From Ottelia alismoides (Eukaryota > Streptophyta > Magnoliopsida > Alismatales > Hydrocharitaceae), in the NCBI GenBank assembly GCA_037367405.1, contig JAZKJV010009790.1, positions 124,001-188,000 on the forward strand: DNA of 64,000 nucleotides. The letters run 5' to 3'. Of the stretch, positions 1-11,200 are shown one piece after another. The translations under genes and the position numbers were made by a program. The notes below the pieces were generated by a model. The model searched no databases. It worked only from the letters and a program-made list of their open reading frames with translations, and was not told where the DNA came from. Within the stretch, counting starts at the first letter, position 1; every line of letters starts with the position of its first letter.

Positions 1-58
1 ACAGAAGAGAGACGGAGGTACACAATACGAATGTACAACAGGATGGATGTACAGAGGG

Positions 59-2035
59 TCAAGAAGGTAGAAAGCGAACCTTCTTGCGGGACCGCTGAGG
101 GATAGATCTAGTGTGGTGCAGGTCGACATCGGGGTCCTCAGATGATAGAAACCGATCAGGGTCGACAGGGTGATGGTCCTCAGTGGCCCTAGGGTGAAGA
201 GGCACAGACGAGTGAGTGGAAGAAGTACGGCTAGGTCCGGCCTTGGGAGTCTCGCTTATATCAAAGTGGAATGGGACGAACTCATCATCATCGGAAGTAG
301 TGTACTCGGAGTCGTCCTGCGAGGTGTCATCCAGGTCAAAATCAACAGGCACAAAATCATCGGTGGAAGTAGTCGAGCTCTGTTCGTCCTCTATAATCTC
401 AACCGGATCATCTTTCTCATCAAAAGGCCCGAATTTCTGAAGAAAAGCAACTAAATCAAATTCGGACTTTGGCTCATCAGTATCTATGTGAACAGGAATG
501 GACCCATCGGTGAAAGAAGTCGAAACATGTCCGTCCTGTCTAGTCTCTACATCTGCCCTCCGCTTAATGGTATCGATCGTGTAAATCCCGCGGATGTCAT
601 CAACACAACGCCAAGTCCCAGAAGAAGGAACGTCAAGGTCCATGCTTTCCGAGGTTTCCTCAACCGGGAGGAATTCTCCCGGGTCTCAGTGGAATCCAAT
701 AGACAGCAAAATTCTCTGATAGTATCGTTGAGGTCATGGTCCTCGAGGTCAGCCAAGATAGGTGAAGTCGCATCGGGTGCAGGTCTCTGGTCGGCAGTGG
801 GTGCGGTGATCGAAACTTCGCTCTCATCAGCAGGGCGAAAGCGAATCTCTCCTGATCCGTAATCAATAACGACCCTTGCGGAGGCAAGGAATGGTCGTCC
901 CAAGATGATTGGAGAATGCTCCCCTGTGGAGGTCTCCATGGGCAAGACGACAAAATCAACGGTGTAGCTCATGCCCTGAATCGAGATGACGACGTTTTCA
1001 AGGATACCCTTCGGCCTCTTTATTGATCCATCAGCAAACTGTACGATCATCCTGGTCTTCTTGAGAGGCCCAACGAGAAGGGTATGATGCTGATCGAAGC
1101 ACCACCGTCTAGGAGAGTGTGATCACATGTGTTGTCAGAGATGGTGCAACTAATGAAAGGTATGGCGCTGTTCTTTTTCCTAGGAATGGGACGATGTGAG
1201 ATGGCATGGGCAATGGCCATGGTCAAGATATGACGCTCAGATCTGCTCCTTCGCTTTCTCTTCTTGGGAAGAGGAGCAGATAAATCGGTCATGGCCTGCT
1301 GAAGTGGGGCACGGATAATCTCATGTATGGTGGCCACCACTTCGGGTTCAGTCAGCATTTTTTTGAATTTTTAGACCTCCTCCATACAAGGGAGGAAGTC
1401 GGAATCATCATATACACGAGGCATGCCAAGAGCAGTCTGTACATCGGCATCCTCGGGGTCAAAGGTGGGACGGGGTGTGAATGAATGTGTGGTCAAAGGG
1501 TCTGGCAAGTGGGCACTCTCCTCGCAGTCCGACTCAACCAAAGGTCTCCCAAACTGTTTTTGGTTTTTTAAATTTTTCTCATTTTTTGTATTTTGGGCGA
1601 TTGCAAGCTCTCATGGAAATCCTCAAATGAATCCTCATCCTCAAAGCATGGAGCAACATTCTGGTTCTTATTTTCACTAAATAGATTACTCATCCTCGAG
1701 TTCATTTGCTCCATCATCTGATTCAAGGTTTCAAGTGTGGACATCATGAAAGGTGACTTCAAAATCTCAGGATTGGGTGTGTCAAATGTGGGCAGTGGGT
1801 GTGGACAAAAATCACATTCCGGATCAGGATACTCAAGAAAGAGCAGGTTGTCGAAATGTGTAGGCGATAGTGGTGGAAATGACTGGTGAAGGTCAAAGTC
1901 CGAGTCCTGAAATATTGGGTTGGTCGGATATGTACAAAAATCAGGAGCAAAGTCCTCCTGGAAAAAGCGAGGTGGACCGGCTGGAGTGAAGGAGGGATCT
2001 ACAAAATCCGGATAAAATACGCTCCAGTCGGCCAT
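59..2035 (-). pseudogene. Element E polyprotein remnant: acidic N-terminal region, coiled coil, retropepsin-like domain, acidic tail
   Basis: The frame opens at 2035 with MADWSVFYPDF and runs to a stop at 1568. It is rich in Asp, Phe and Pro and ends in a Met/Asn-rich segment that looks like the coiled coil found at the end of Gag in B and D. A frame change near 1570, in A-rich sequence, continues it to a stop just before 1358. Reading then passes LLDGGAS (DGG codons 1101-1109), the retropepsin active site, with Gly where Ser or Thr is usual. After another shift near 1050 come the flap-side motifs FADGSIKRPKG and IILGRPFLA. A third shift leads to an acidic tail that stops at 59, with a duplicated FVPxxFD motif. 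No capsid (retrotrans_gag) domain is present between PBS and protease, and no reverse transcriptase follows before the stop. Several frameshifts mean it is not translated as one protein now. Confidence 0.75.
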
Positions 2036-3394
2036 CTCGAAACAAAAGAAAATGATCGGGAGAGCACGATGTTCAAGTCAAGAGAAGTGAGAAGAAAGAC
2101 GCAAGTGCGCAGAAGCGATCTAGGACACACAAAACAATCACAGACAAAAATGAAATAAATCAAACCATCAATTCACCTACTCAACTCGGTAGAGACCGCA
2201 AAGAGCGGTCTTTTTATCTTGTCTGTTTTAGAGTTAGGTGAGAAGTCAAAATATTGTGCAAACACTTAGGGGGCTGAATATGGGATTTGGGCACTAATCC
2301 TTAGTGTGTGCGCGAGCAAGTAGAAGCGAAGACAATGAGGGGATTACTCGCCCCAAGACAATATTTTCTTTTTGATGGATTTTAGGGTTGAGTAATATTA
2401 ACAGTCCCAATTTTATTGGTTGTCACTTTTTTTGGATTTTTAGTAAAAATGCACGTTCCTATCGGGGAGTCAATTCCTTTAAGCTCCTAGGTGATCAAAA
2501 TCAGAGGTAGAGGAGTGGGAAAGCAATGCAAGCGGCAAAACGATGATGAATACTAAAGCGTAAATGCTCACCTTGCCTCCAGCACTCTACATGCAAGGAT
2601 GCTCAGCAGAATTGAAACCCATCTATATGCAAATGCAAGCCGATGAAATCGCCCTAAGTTCAGAAATTGCTATTAGCAGGAAGAACCACAAGCTGACCAC
2701 CAATCCTCAACCCTAATGTCTGGTCTAGGCTCACCCCGCCTCTGCTCAACACACTTGAGTTTAGGAGAAAGCGCTTTGTGGGGAGAGCTCGCGGCGCGAC
2801 GGATCGAAGATGATGAATCAACTGTTTAAATTTGGCTAAGTCCAAACGAGACTATAGGTGCATGCAAAGGTATTAGGTGTTTGGCCTTAATCTATCGCAA
2901 GCAATCCTAAAAACTAAGGGCTCAATCACACAAAAGAAATGAAAAATAAAACCGGAAAACAAAATAAAAAATGCGAAGAAAAGCCGACAAAATCGCGGTG
3001 AGCCCCCAAGTGAACAATCACTTGGAAATTAGGCTCAAAAGTCCAAGTCCGGGGGTACCTGTATTATTACAAATATAGTGGTCTCTCTCTTACAAAAAAT
3101 TACAAAAATAAATGTAGGAAATAAATTCTACAACTACTGTGGAGCTCGGTCTACAAAAATCCTCTTCGTCTCCTCGATGCTCGGCTAGCAGATGCCGGCT
3201 TCACGTGGGTGCGTAGGCGCCTAGGGTGGAGCGCCTCCCTCGATCCGCGGTTCCTCGCACAAAGTCAACAAAAGAGAAGGTTAGACAGCTCAATAGATAT
3301 ATCAAAAATAAAGAAAATAAAATAGCAAAAATGAAAGCCGCGAAATAGACAATAAATCACAAACACAAACAAGACCCGAACTACGCGCTGTTGC
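2036..3394 (-). other. Element E 5' leader (untranslated)
   Basis: No gene is visible between the PBS and the start codon. The leader aligns with that of D in several places: the TAATACAGGTAC stretch near 3050, the stem-loop at 3006-3025, and a GC-rich block at about 3159-3251. A further perfect 7-bp hairpin with a 5-nt loop lies at 2194-2212 (AGACCGC/GCGGTCT), just before the start of the reading frame, followed by a T run on the plus strand. Confidence 0.6.
3006..3025 (-). other. Leader stem-loop of E
   Basis: Element-sense arms CCAAGTG and CACTTGG (7 bp) enclose the loop ATTGTT. The same position in D and A carries different arm bases that still pair and a loop ending TGTT. Confidence 0.55.
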
Positions 3395-3412
3395 TCCCCA
3401 GCAACGGCGCCA
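3395..3412 (-). other. Primer-binding site of E (tRNA-Asp)
   Basis: On the minus strand the sequence is TGGCGCCGTTGCTGGGGA, 17 of 18 bases complementary to the 3' end of plant tRNA-Asp(GTC). It lies 2 nt inside the LTR end. Confidence 0.9.
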
Positions 3413-3414
3413 TT

Positions 3415-6400
3415 TGTTTAACCCAAAAATCGATGATCTTAAGTTAAACACAAGGCGGGAACTCAGTCGCTGAATCGACCACGCAAAATCCAGATTAAAA
3501 CAACAATTAACCCACGACAAATATATCAAGCAATGAAAGTAAATGTGCGGAGTTAAAATTTATTATAACTCTACAACAAGATGTGTATAGGTGCAAGTAT
3601 TGTAGAGGTCGAACACAGGGAGCAGACAGGTAGAACGGGGTACTAAGGCACCAAAATGTGTGTGTATGTTATCAAGAGTCTACTAGGCTATTTTTTGTGG
3701 GTTTTTAATTTTATAATTTTTTTATTAATTTTTAATTTTCTATTTTTTTTGTATTTTGATTTTTTTTAATTTTCTGATTTTATATTTCTTTTTATATTTT
3801 ATATTTTTAATATATTTTCTTTTTCAATATTGGAATATAAAAACAATGTAATAAAAGGGAGAAAGAGATATTTATAAAAATAGATAAAAATGTTCAAAAA
3901 TAAGCAAATAAGTCTTTTTGGTCTTTTTATACTTTTTTACTATTTTTGTGATTTTTGGGTAATTTTTAGAATGTTTTTGGTATTTTTAAATAGCGAAATA
4001 AAGAAAATAGTGAATAAAAGTTGCTGGCCGAAATTAAAATGAGGATGAAAAATAGTAAACAGTGTCAAAAATTCCTCAATTTATTTTTCCATAAAAGAGA
4101 ATAAAATAGAGAAACTACAGGAACTGAGTTTATATTTTTAGGATTTTTCAGGATTTTTTAGATTTTTAGGAAGGTTTTTTAACCTTTTCTAATTTTAAGG
4201 AGTTTTGTTTTGTATTTTTTAATGATTTTTAGACTTGAGTTAGAACACAATAAGATAAGCAAGATATATTTTTTTGGGAATTTTCTGATGTGTTTTTTAT
4301 ATTTTTTTGGTATTTTATGACGCAAACAGTGCTGAAAATGAGTATTTTTGAATTTTTATAAATAATAAAATGCAATAAAAATGAAAAATAAAAATATGGC
4401 GTGAATCTACAATGCAACAGGAGCTTATGACGATTTTTTGGTGATTTTTGGAATTTTATAGATGCATGCAATAAATAGAGACAACAACAAGAAAATGTAC
4501 TACTTGCAAGGGCATATATGTAATTAGATAGAAATCCAGGGGGCAACTTGCAAATTTTACAAAAGTTTAAAACAGCCAATGAATGATTCAGTATTAATAT
4601 AATATTACAAAAGTGGCGAGGGAGGTTTACGCAAAATACCCACGCCCAAGGCGATCCGACGGCTACTGTAGCTCTTCAAGAACAAGGGAGATCGACGGTC
4701 CAGAGGAGCGCATCAAGAACCGGGGAAGAACAACGGGTGGCTGAGCTTCCTCCGACGACTACCACCTCCCCCAGGCGTTCGCGACTCCTCCAAAATGCCC
4801 AGAAGGATCATGGACGCCTTCCCAAGTGACTGGCGGCTTCAAAATGGCGGTTGGACCGCCGGAGCACCACCACGGCAATGAAGATGGGAAAGAGCTCCAG
4901 AAGGTTAGGCTCTCGTCAAAAACAACCCAACCGGGGTCCTTCCGCACCTGGGACCTGAAAATTAAAGCACCCAATGAAAGAGGATTGTTCCAGGGCGAGC
5001 ATAGGCAACTTGAGTGGTGGCGTAAGTAGGGACTCTCTGGAGCGAGCTCTGGCGAGGGGGGTAGCGGAAGATGAATCAAGCGACAATCAAACCAATGAAA
5101 GTATGAACTAAAAGATTACACTACAGCTAATCTACTGCAAAAAAATAAAGAAAAACAAACAAAGACGACCTCGATTGGTTGGGAAAAACCAAGAGATGGA
5201 CCTCACGACCAAGGGCCGGAAATGGGGGTGGATACGCCCCCGCGCCGCTCCTCCGCTCCTCCTAACGGTGAGGTGAGGTTGCTGTCACCTTCCTCTAACC
5301 TCAACACATGAAAGAAGGGAGGAAGAAGGGGCAAAAGGAGTTCAAAATTGAAATGGAGGATTGGAGGTCTTTTTTAAAGAGTGGTCGATGGGGCACAAAG
5401 AACGGTGCTTCTGGAGCACACCAGTGATGCACTCCCCGAAAACAACCGTGCGTGTGTATTCTCAATATATGGTGAACAAAAGTCAAGAAGGAAGCAATGC
5501 CAAATGGTGAAAGACGCGCTCTCCAAAATTCGGAGAAAACACCAAAAAAACGCAGTCTGACATGCTTCAAAACATTGGGCAGAGAGTGGCCGAGATGGCA
5601 TGAAGATCGAGGTTTATCGAGCAAATCTTCGATCCAAAGACCAAAGAAAGTACTGGGCGTGTATCATGGTTATATGGGGAGAAAAAGTGAAGAAGAGCCC
5701 AAGGTCAAAATGTGAACGAGGTGAGTTCTAAAATTCCGAGAAAATGGCTAAAAACGCATCTGACAAGCTGCAGGTGCAGACCAGGCAGTTGACCAGCGGG
5801 TCAACTTCCACCTGGTTGGTCCACGTGGACCAACCAGGAATATCCCTGAAAAAAAACATTTCTAAAATCAATTAAAAATAGCAAATCAATTTATTATTTT
5901 TTGGTTACAAAATAAAAAATGTTTATTATTTTATAAATTATTTTATTATGATTTTTATTTATTTTTATGAGGCTAATAATTACAGGTTGCCATTTATACC
6001 CTTTATAGGTATATATATCTCTATATTCTAATCCTTTATTTTATTTTGGTGTTTTTAATTTCTTTAATTTTGTTTATTATTTTATAAAATTGTAAAATAC
6101 TTTTATACACATAAATATATTTTTATTTTATTTTATTGATGTGTTTTGTATATTTAATAAAATAGAAGTATGTATCATATAAGTATATTTATATGTATAA
6201 TACCTATGTATTTTATATAGGTATTTTTATTTTATGTTTTATTTATGTTTTTATTCTGATTTTAGTGCACATAATTATTATAAGTAATATTTACAACATT
6301 ATAAAAATATACAATTATAAAAATAATAAATAAATAATAAATTGAATATTTTAATATGTACAAGTATACAATGAGGGTCCAAAACTCAACTTTCAAACCG

Positions 6401-6983
6401 TAGCTCCGCCAAATGCGAAACCACCGCCATTAAATAGCTTATTTTGAATTATATACAACTAAAGGTGAATTTGATGCATTTGGAGTTTTCATTTGTGAGA
6501 TACGAGTCTGGGAAGTTGGGATTCTGGATTTTTATTCAGACCATAACTTTTTATCTGTGTAACATTTTTCTGTGAAATCAATTTTGTATTTTTCTTTATT
6601 TAATTATCTACAACTTTCTTGTACAAAGTTTCTTTATTTGATGTATAAAAAGTGGAACCAAAAATAGGTCCCAAAATGAATAAAGAATGAATTAATAATT
6701 ATAGGTATTTGGCCCTTATCTCCCCCTACTTTATTCCTTGTCGACCTATTCATCAAGATGCCTAGGTCTCGGGGTTTCGGGTCATAAAATATTTACAATA
6801 TTTTATTCTTTTTCTTTTCTTTTCTTTATTCTATAATTTTGGCACTAAAAACCGCATTTTATACAATATTTACACACATATACATGAATGCTAAAATGCA
6901 TAAATTAATGCTATTTACACGCATCTACTAGGGTTTTTAAGGGCAAAATGATAGAATAAAGATGATGAAACGTAGATTCATCA
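3415..6983 (-). repeat. 5' LTR of element E
   Basis: The outer end reads TGATGAATCTACGTTTCATCA on the minus strand and the inner end GGTTAAACA, next to the PBS. At 3,569 bp it is close to D's LTR (3,886 bp). The outer third is AT-rich. A GC-richer block at about 4640-5830 probably holds the promoter and R region: GTGACAGC (minus) at 5281-5288 lies 90 nt after a weak TTTAAAAA box (about 5371-5378). Open frames inside it, such as 4759-5079 and 5301-5624, have no recognisable homology and are treated as chance. Confidence 0.85.
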
Positions 6984-7608
6984 CCTGTATGATCCCTTTG
7001 AGAGATCATATTTCTCATATGCCCTTACATGCACACCAGTTCGCCGGTGTATATACCTTGATTAGGTCATCAACCTATTGGTCTGCCAAATGTACATGCT
7101 CAGACATATAGTAATATATCTGTCTCTGGTCAGAGGATGTTTGCCTGTGATGTGACAGTATTCATCATAGGTATTTGGTTATCTCGATCTCGTTAACTCA
7201 TTGACTCAACTAATCTGATACCTCCGAATCAATATTTCTATGCAGAGGACCTGCATCAAGAGGTCGATCAGATATCAGTCTAATGAGATGGGATTGCCAT
7301 CTCCCACTCAGACTGGAGATCACTACTTGTTAATCATTGATGATGCTTGATGAGTCCTCTATCTAACTCCTTAGATATTCATCCAAGCATCAGCCTCTAT
7401 GATTCAATCATTGAATCAACAGCTGCATGATTATCAAGTTGGCCATGGTACATAACCCTTATTGTACAGAGGGACCTTATAGTGCATTCATTCATTCAAT
7501 ATCAGAAAGGGAGTGAAAACAAAATCAATAACTTTTATTGATAAATCATTTGTTACAATAACATTTATTGTAATAAGAATGGTTCGCCTCAGGCTCACAT
7601 TGCTAACA
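6984..7608 (-). repeat. Unclassified LTR-like segment, cut by E
   Basis: The right end, read on the minus strand, begins TGTTAGCAATGTGAGCC, as an LTR would. It sits in F's LTR after the bases CATAG (7613-7609 on the minus strand), the candidate target duplication. The base composition is unlike the Athila LTRs on both sides. The left part was removed to the other side of E. I see no coding motif. Ty1/copia is a guess from the TGTT start only. Confidence 0.4.
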
Positions 7609-8056
7609 CTATGTACATGGTGAGTATAGACAAGGGTGAAGGGATTTTATTTTCTTTTTGATTTTCTCATTTTTATTTTATATTTATTTTTACAAATATA
7701 TACAAATAAATAGAAACCCATTTTTATTTTTATTTAGAGGAAAATATTTTTATTTATTTATAGGTATATGTGCATAATGTGAGCTTCCTTATCTCTCTCT
7801 ACTTTAGTTTTTATGCGGTCAGGCCCATGCTGAGCCCTCCCTTGGGATTAGGTCGCTCAATATTTATTCTAAATATCTCCCTCTTTTTCTTTTGTTTCTT
7901 TATTCTTTTATTTATGCGCAAAAACGTGTTAATTAGTTATTTTTACACAATGCATGTCAAATGCTAATTATTATTATTTACATACATCTACATGTGTTTG
8001 GCAAAGGTTTTGTAGCTAAAATAAAAGAATAAAGAGTGATGAATGGGTATTCATCA
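7609..8056 (-). repeat. Fragment of LTR of element F (same LTR family as B and C)
   Basis: The minus strand starts TGATGAATACCCATTCATCA at 8056 and follows the B and C LTR starts closely for about 440 bases, including the stretch around ATTGAGCGACCTAATCCCAA. It then stops at the unclassified segment. It is inserted in A's reverse transcriptase region, directly after GAGAC (8061-8057). The rest of F lies outside the window. Confidence 0.8.
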
Positions 8057-11000
8057 GAGACCAATTCGACAATTGCAGAACAAGGGCCTGTGTGATCAGA
8101 TCTTTCAACTGGTTGAAGGCTTGGACAGTGTTGCAGAAGACGGTATTCGGTATCTAGTCAGAGGGGCCACCGAATAGAGAATAATCGGTATTCGGGCAAC
8201 TATTCGGAATTATTCGGTTTTGTATTTTTTAATATAAAATTTATTTATAATACATATATTCTTATATTTTATACATATATGGTCATTAGTTAACATGAAT
8301 TCAAGATAAAAGTACCAATCAATGTAATAGATATATAGAATTTGACATTTCTTGCGATACTGTGGTAAAATGTAACTCGTAAAAACTGAAAATTGAAAAT
8401 AAAAAAATAAAAATATCAAAAGTCAAACTCCAGTCGGCCTAATAGTCGGGCTAGTCGGCCGAATAGTCGGCCAACTATTGACCAACTGGAGGTTTATTCA
8501 GTCGGGACCCCCCCCACCCGCACCGCATAGTCAGACCGACTATTCGGGATAGTAGGCCGACTATTGAAACACTAGGCTCGAAGGACTCTGGAATCAACAA
8601 TGAAATCAGCCTCCATGCCTTGAAACTCAGTTAGCGGTTAGGTAATTTTGCTGAAATCTTTTATGAATCTTCTATAAAAGCCCACGTGCCCAAGGAATGA
8701 TCGGACTTGCTTCAGATTTATTGGTGGATCTAGCTTCGAAATGACTTCCACCTTTGTAAGATCGACCTCCATGCCACATTTTGCGATGACATGGCCTAGA
8801 ACAATCCCTTCGGTTACCATAAAATGGCTCTTCTCCCATGAGAGCACCAAGTTGACTTCACAACATCTTTTCAGGACTCGATCTAGATAGGATAATTACT
8901 GATCAAAGCTGTCGCCATAGAACAAGAAATCGTCCATAAATACCTCGAGAAAACTACCAACCATATATATGAAAATTGCCAACATGCACCTCTGAAAGGT
9001 CACAGAAGCATTTCATAATCCGAATGGCATCCTACGAAAGGCATATGTCCCAAATGGACATGTGAAGGTAGTCTTTTCTTATTCTTCTAGGGCAATTGCA
9101 ACCTGATTATACCCAAAGTATCCATCCAAGAAGTAGAAATAGTCTTTCGCGACCAATCTCTCAACAATCTCATCGATGAAGGGAAGCGGAAAATGATCCT
9201 TCTTGGCTGCTAAATTCAGACGTCTGTAATCAACACAGACGCACTATGATGTAGGAACTCTGGTATAGATCTCCTCTCCTTTATCATTCTTCATGATGGT
9301 GATCCCTAACTTTTTCGACACAACATGCAAGGGGGGCTCATCCATTTTGAGTCGAAGATGGGATATACGAAGCATGCATCACACCATTTCGTAATCTCAT
9401 TCATAACAACCTCTCGTAGGTTCAAATTTAGTCTTCGCTAAAATTCACGAAAGGCTTGCTATCTTTTTCTAGGTAAATGTGATGGGAGAACAATGAAGGA
9501 TTAATCCCACAAGGATAGGAAAATACAGCTTATTTCCTTGTGGTTTCATTCTAGAACCTCGAGCAGATGAGATTCTTGTTCCTAACTCAGTTGGGAATTG
9601 ATGATAATAGGAAACATGTTCGGTTCACCTGCAAGGAAGGCATACTTCATATTTGTTGGAAGCTTCTTGAGCTCTGGTAGTGTCTGAATCTTCTCAGTGG
9701 TAACCTCTGGAACTGTGCAACGCATTGGTGGGGTTAGATCTGCCAACTGTACATTGTCCACCTTTGACAATGTAAGCTTTTGAATCTATAGATGCACAAA
9801 AATTTTCAATGATGTAATCTTGTTCATAAATTCTGCAATGATCTCTTCTGCCTCAGCTAAGGACATATGGCCTTCAATCAGTTCTTCAGGCAAATCAGCA
9901 AAAATCTTATCTTCTACGACAGAGGGAAAGTCAACCAGGCCATCCACCCCTTCCTCGATAGAGAGAAATTTATGGGTCTCAATGTCATCAATGAATAGAT
10001 TTGTATCTTGGATCTCTACAAGAAAACACAATCTTCCATCTGTTCTGAAGGCACACTCACATCTGATGCAGATTCTGTCTATTTCAGCACTTGAATCGTC
10101 TCAATGGGTACATTGTCATCGTTCAGCGAAAGGTAATTCATCCGCTACCATAATTCACCACTGCTTCAGTTGTTTGGAGGAACGACCATCCAAGTATAAT
10201 AGGGGTATGTACAAGAGGAGCTAAGGTATCCACATAGAGAACAATGAAATCCATAGGGAACTGCATTCCCTGAATCGTGACGATGACATCCTCCAACATT
10301 CTTGGGGGTCACTTGATCGATGTATCTGCAAACTACAGAATCATTCGTGTGGATTTGAGCGACTATCGCCACCATCAGGATGTGCCTCACATTTCACTGT
10401 CTGTCTTGGAGCGGCTATCTTTTTTAAGTGCATACCTCTTTAAGTCCTTTCTTGGTGTTTGGCATGTACTTGATGGCCTGTAGCGAAGGCATCTCTAGAA
10501 GAAGATTCTGAATTATTTGCACAACATCAAGATCTGGCAAAGCTATTTTTGAATTTTCAATTTTATTTTTTGGATTTTTCTAAAGCATCTGGAAATGGAA
10601 TATTTACAGAGCCAAATGCAGAAATATTGTTCTTATTTACAACAAAATCATTTCCCATATCATGTTGTATAACTAGATGACAAAAAAGAGAATTTTCATC
10701 CCTCTAAAGTGGAGGGCATCCCAAAATAGCAGGCAAGGCTCCATTGACTGACTCTGGATTGGTTGTAGGTGTTGTCCTCTCCATTGCTGACCGGCATGCG
10801 CTCTAGTTGTTGCTTTCCTCTTTTTGTTGTTTTTGATTTTTTTTCCATTTTTTAAAATTTTTTCAGGTGCTTCTCATTCTTCTTCTTCCTCACCAACCCT
10901 GTTGCTGGTCTGGATGATGCAGAACAAGATGATGACTTGCCCGTGGAAGCTTTATTATTTCCATTCATTGTTGTAGACGGTTGCAATTTCCTAGTGCTCT

Positions 11001-11200
11001 TGAGAGTAACAACGTTAGATAATAAAGCACCATGCACATTTGACTCTGTGAGATTGGATAGTACACCACAAACTACATGTTCATGCTTTCAAAAATTATT
11101 AGGATTAGACTCCACCTGTGCCAGAATTGTGGTCTTGGCAGTGGTGAGGTCATCTATCTTCTGACTCATCTCTATGAGTCTCTTAACAAGTTAAGCCAAG
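8057..11200 (-). pseudogene. Element A gag end, protease and reverse transcriptase remnant
   Basis: Read leftward on the minus strand: an end-of-Gag segment (about 11150-10850, with VESNPNNF like D's IEPNPNNL), the C-terminal half of a retropepsin (about 10350-10145; VIVTIQGMQFP, then a decayed PIILG), an acidic linker, the pre-RT segment LPELKKLPTNMKYAFLAGEP (about 9700-9620), and RT motifs with FLDGYFGYNQVAIA and the catalytic FMDDF (8926-8940). RT then continues as VLSWEKSHFMVTEG, is split by a MITE, resumes as RAFNQLKDLI, and stops at F's insertion (8056). Many stops and frameshifts are present. The DSG active site of the protease is missing: the frame passes from the basic segment near 10470 straight to the VLQFAD-equivalent near 10345. 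Confidence 0.85.
8126..8574. mobile_element. hAT-like MITE inserted in A's RT
   Basis: This 449-bp element has imperfect terminal inverted repeats: CAGTGTTGCAGAAGACGG on the left and, reversed, TAGTGTTTCAATAGTCGG on the right. It is flanked by 8-bp direct repeats GGCTTGGA (8118-8125) and GGCTCGAA (8575-8582), 6 of 8 identical. Removing the element and one repeat restores the RT reading frame, which dates the insertion after A. The ends contain repeated ATTCGG and AGTCGG motifs and the middle is AT-rich. There is no transposase, so it needed one in trans. The 8-bp duplication and TAGTGTT ends point to hAT. Confidence 0.75.

Larger units (their letters stand above)
1..6983 (-). mobile_element. 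Element E: Athila-type LTR retrotransposon, probably non-autonomous, 3' part outside the window
   Basis: Read on the minus strand this gives a 5' LTR (6983 down to 3415), a tRNA-Asp primer-binding site, a leader of about 1.36 kb and a reading frame that starts at 2035 and reaches 59. The 3' LTR lies beyond position 1, so the target-site duplication cannot be tested. The LTR is clearly the same family as that of element D: the first 70 bases and the stretch around 6343-6420 align with D (54913 onward and about 55499-55570). The coding region contains a protease-like domain but no capsid. The element is inserted in an LTR-like segment that begins at 6984. Confidence 0.85.

Noticed and set aside
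2194..2212. Bacterial-type terminator (GC hairpin plus T run)
   Set aside because: The genome is a plant's and the T run is on the strand opposite to E's transcription. Treated as a leader hairpin only.
7285..7320. Ty1/copia polypurine tract (GTGGGAGAT on the minus strand near 7308)
   Set aside because: It lies inside a segment that starts as an LTR at 7608, and no copia RT or integrase motif precedes it.
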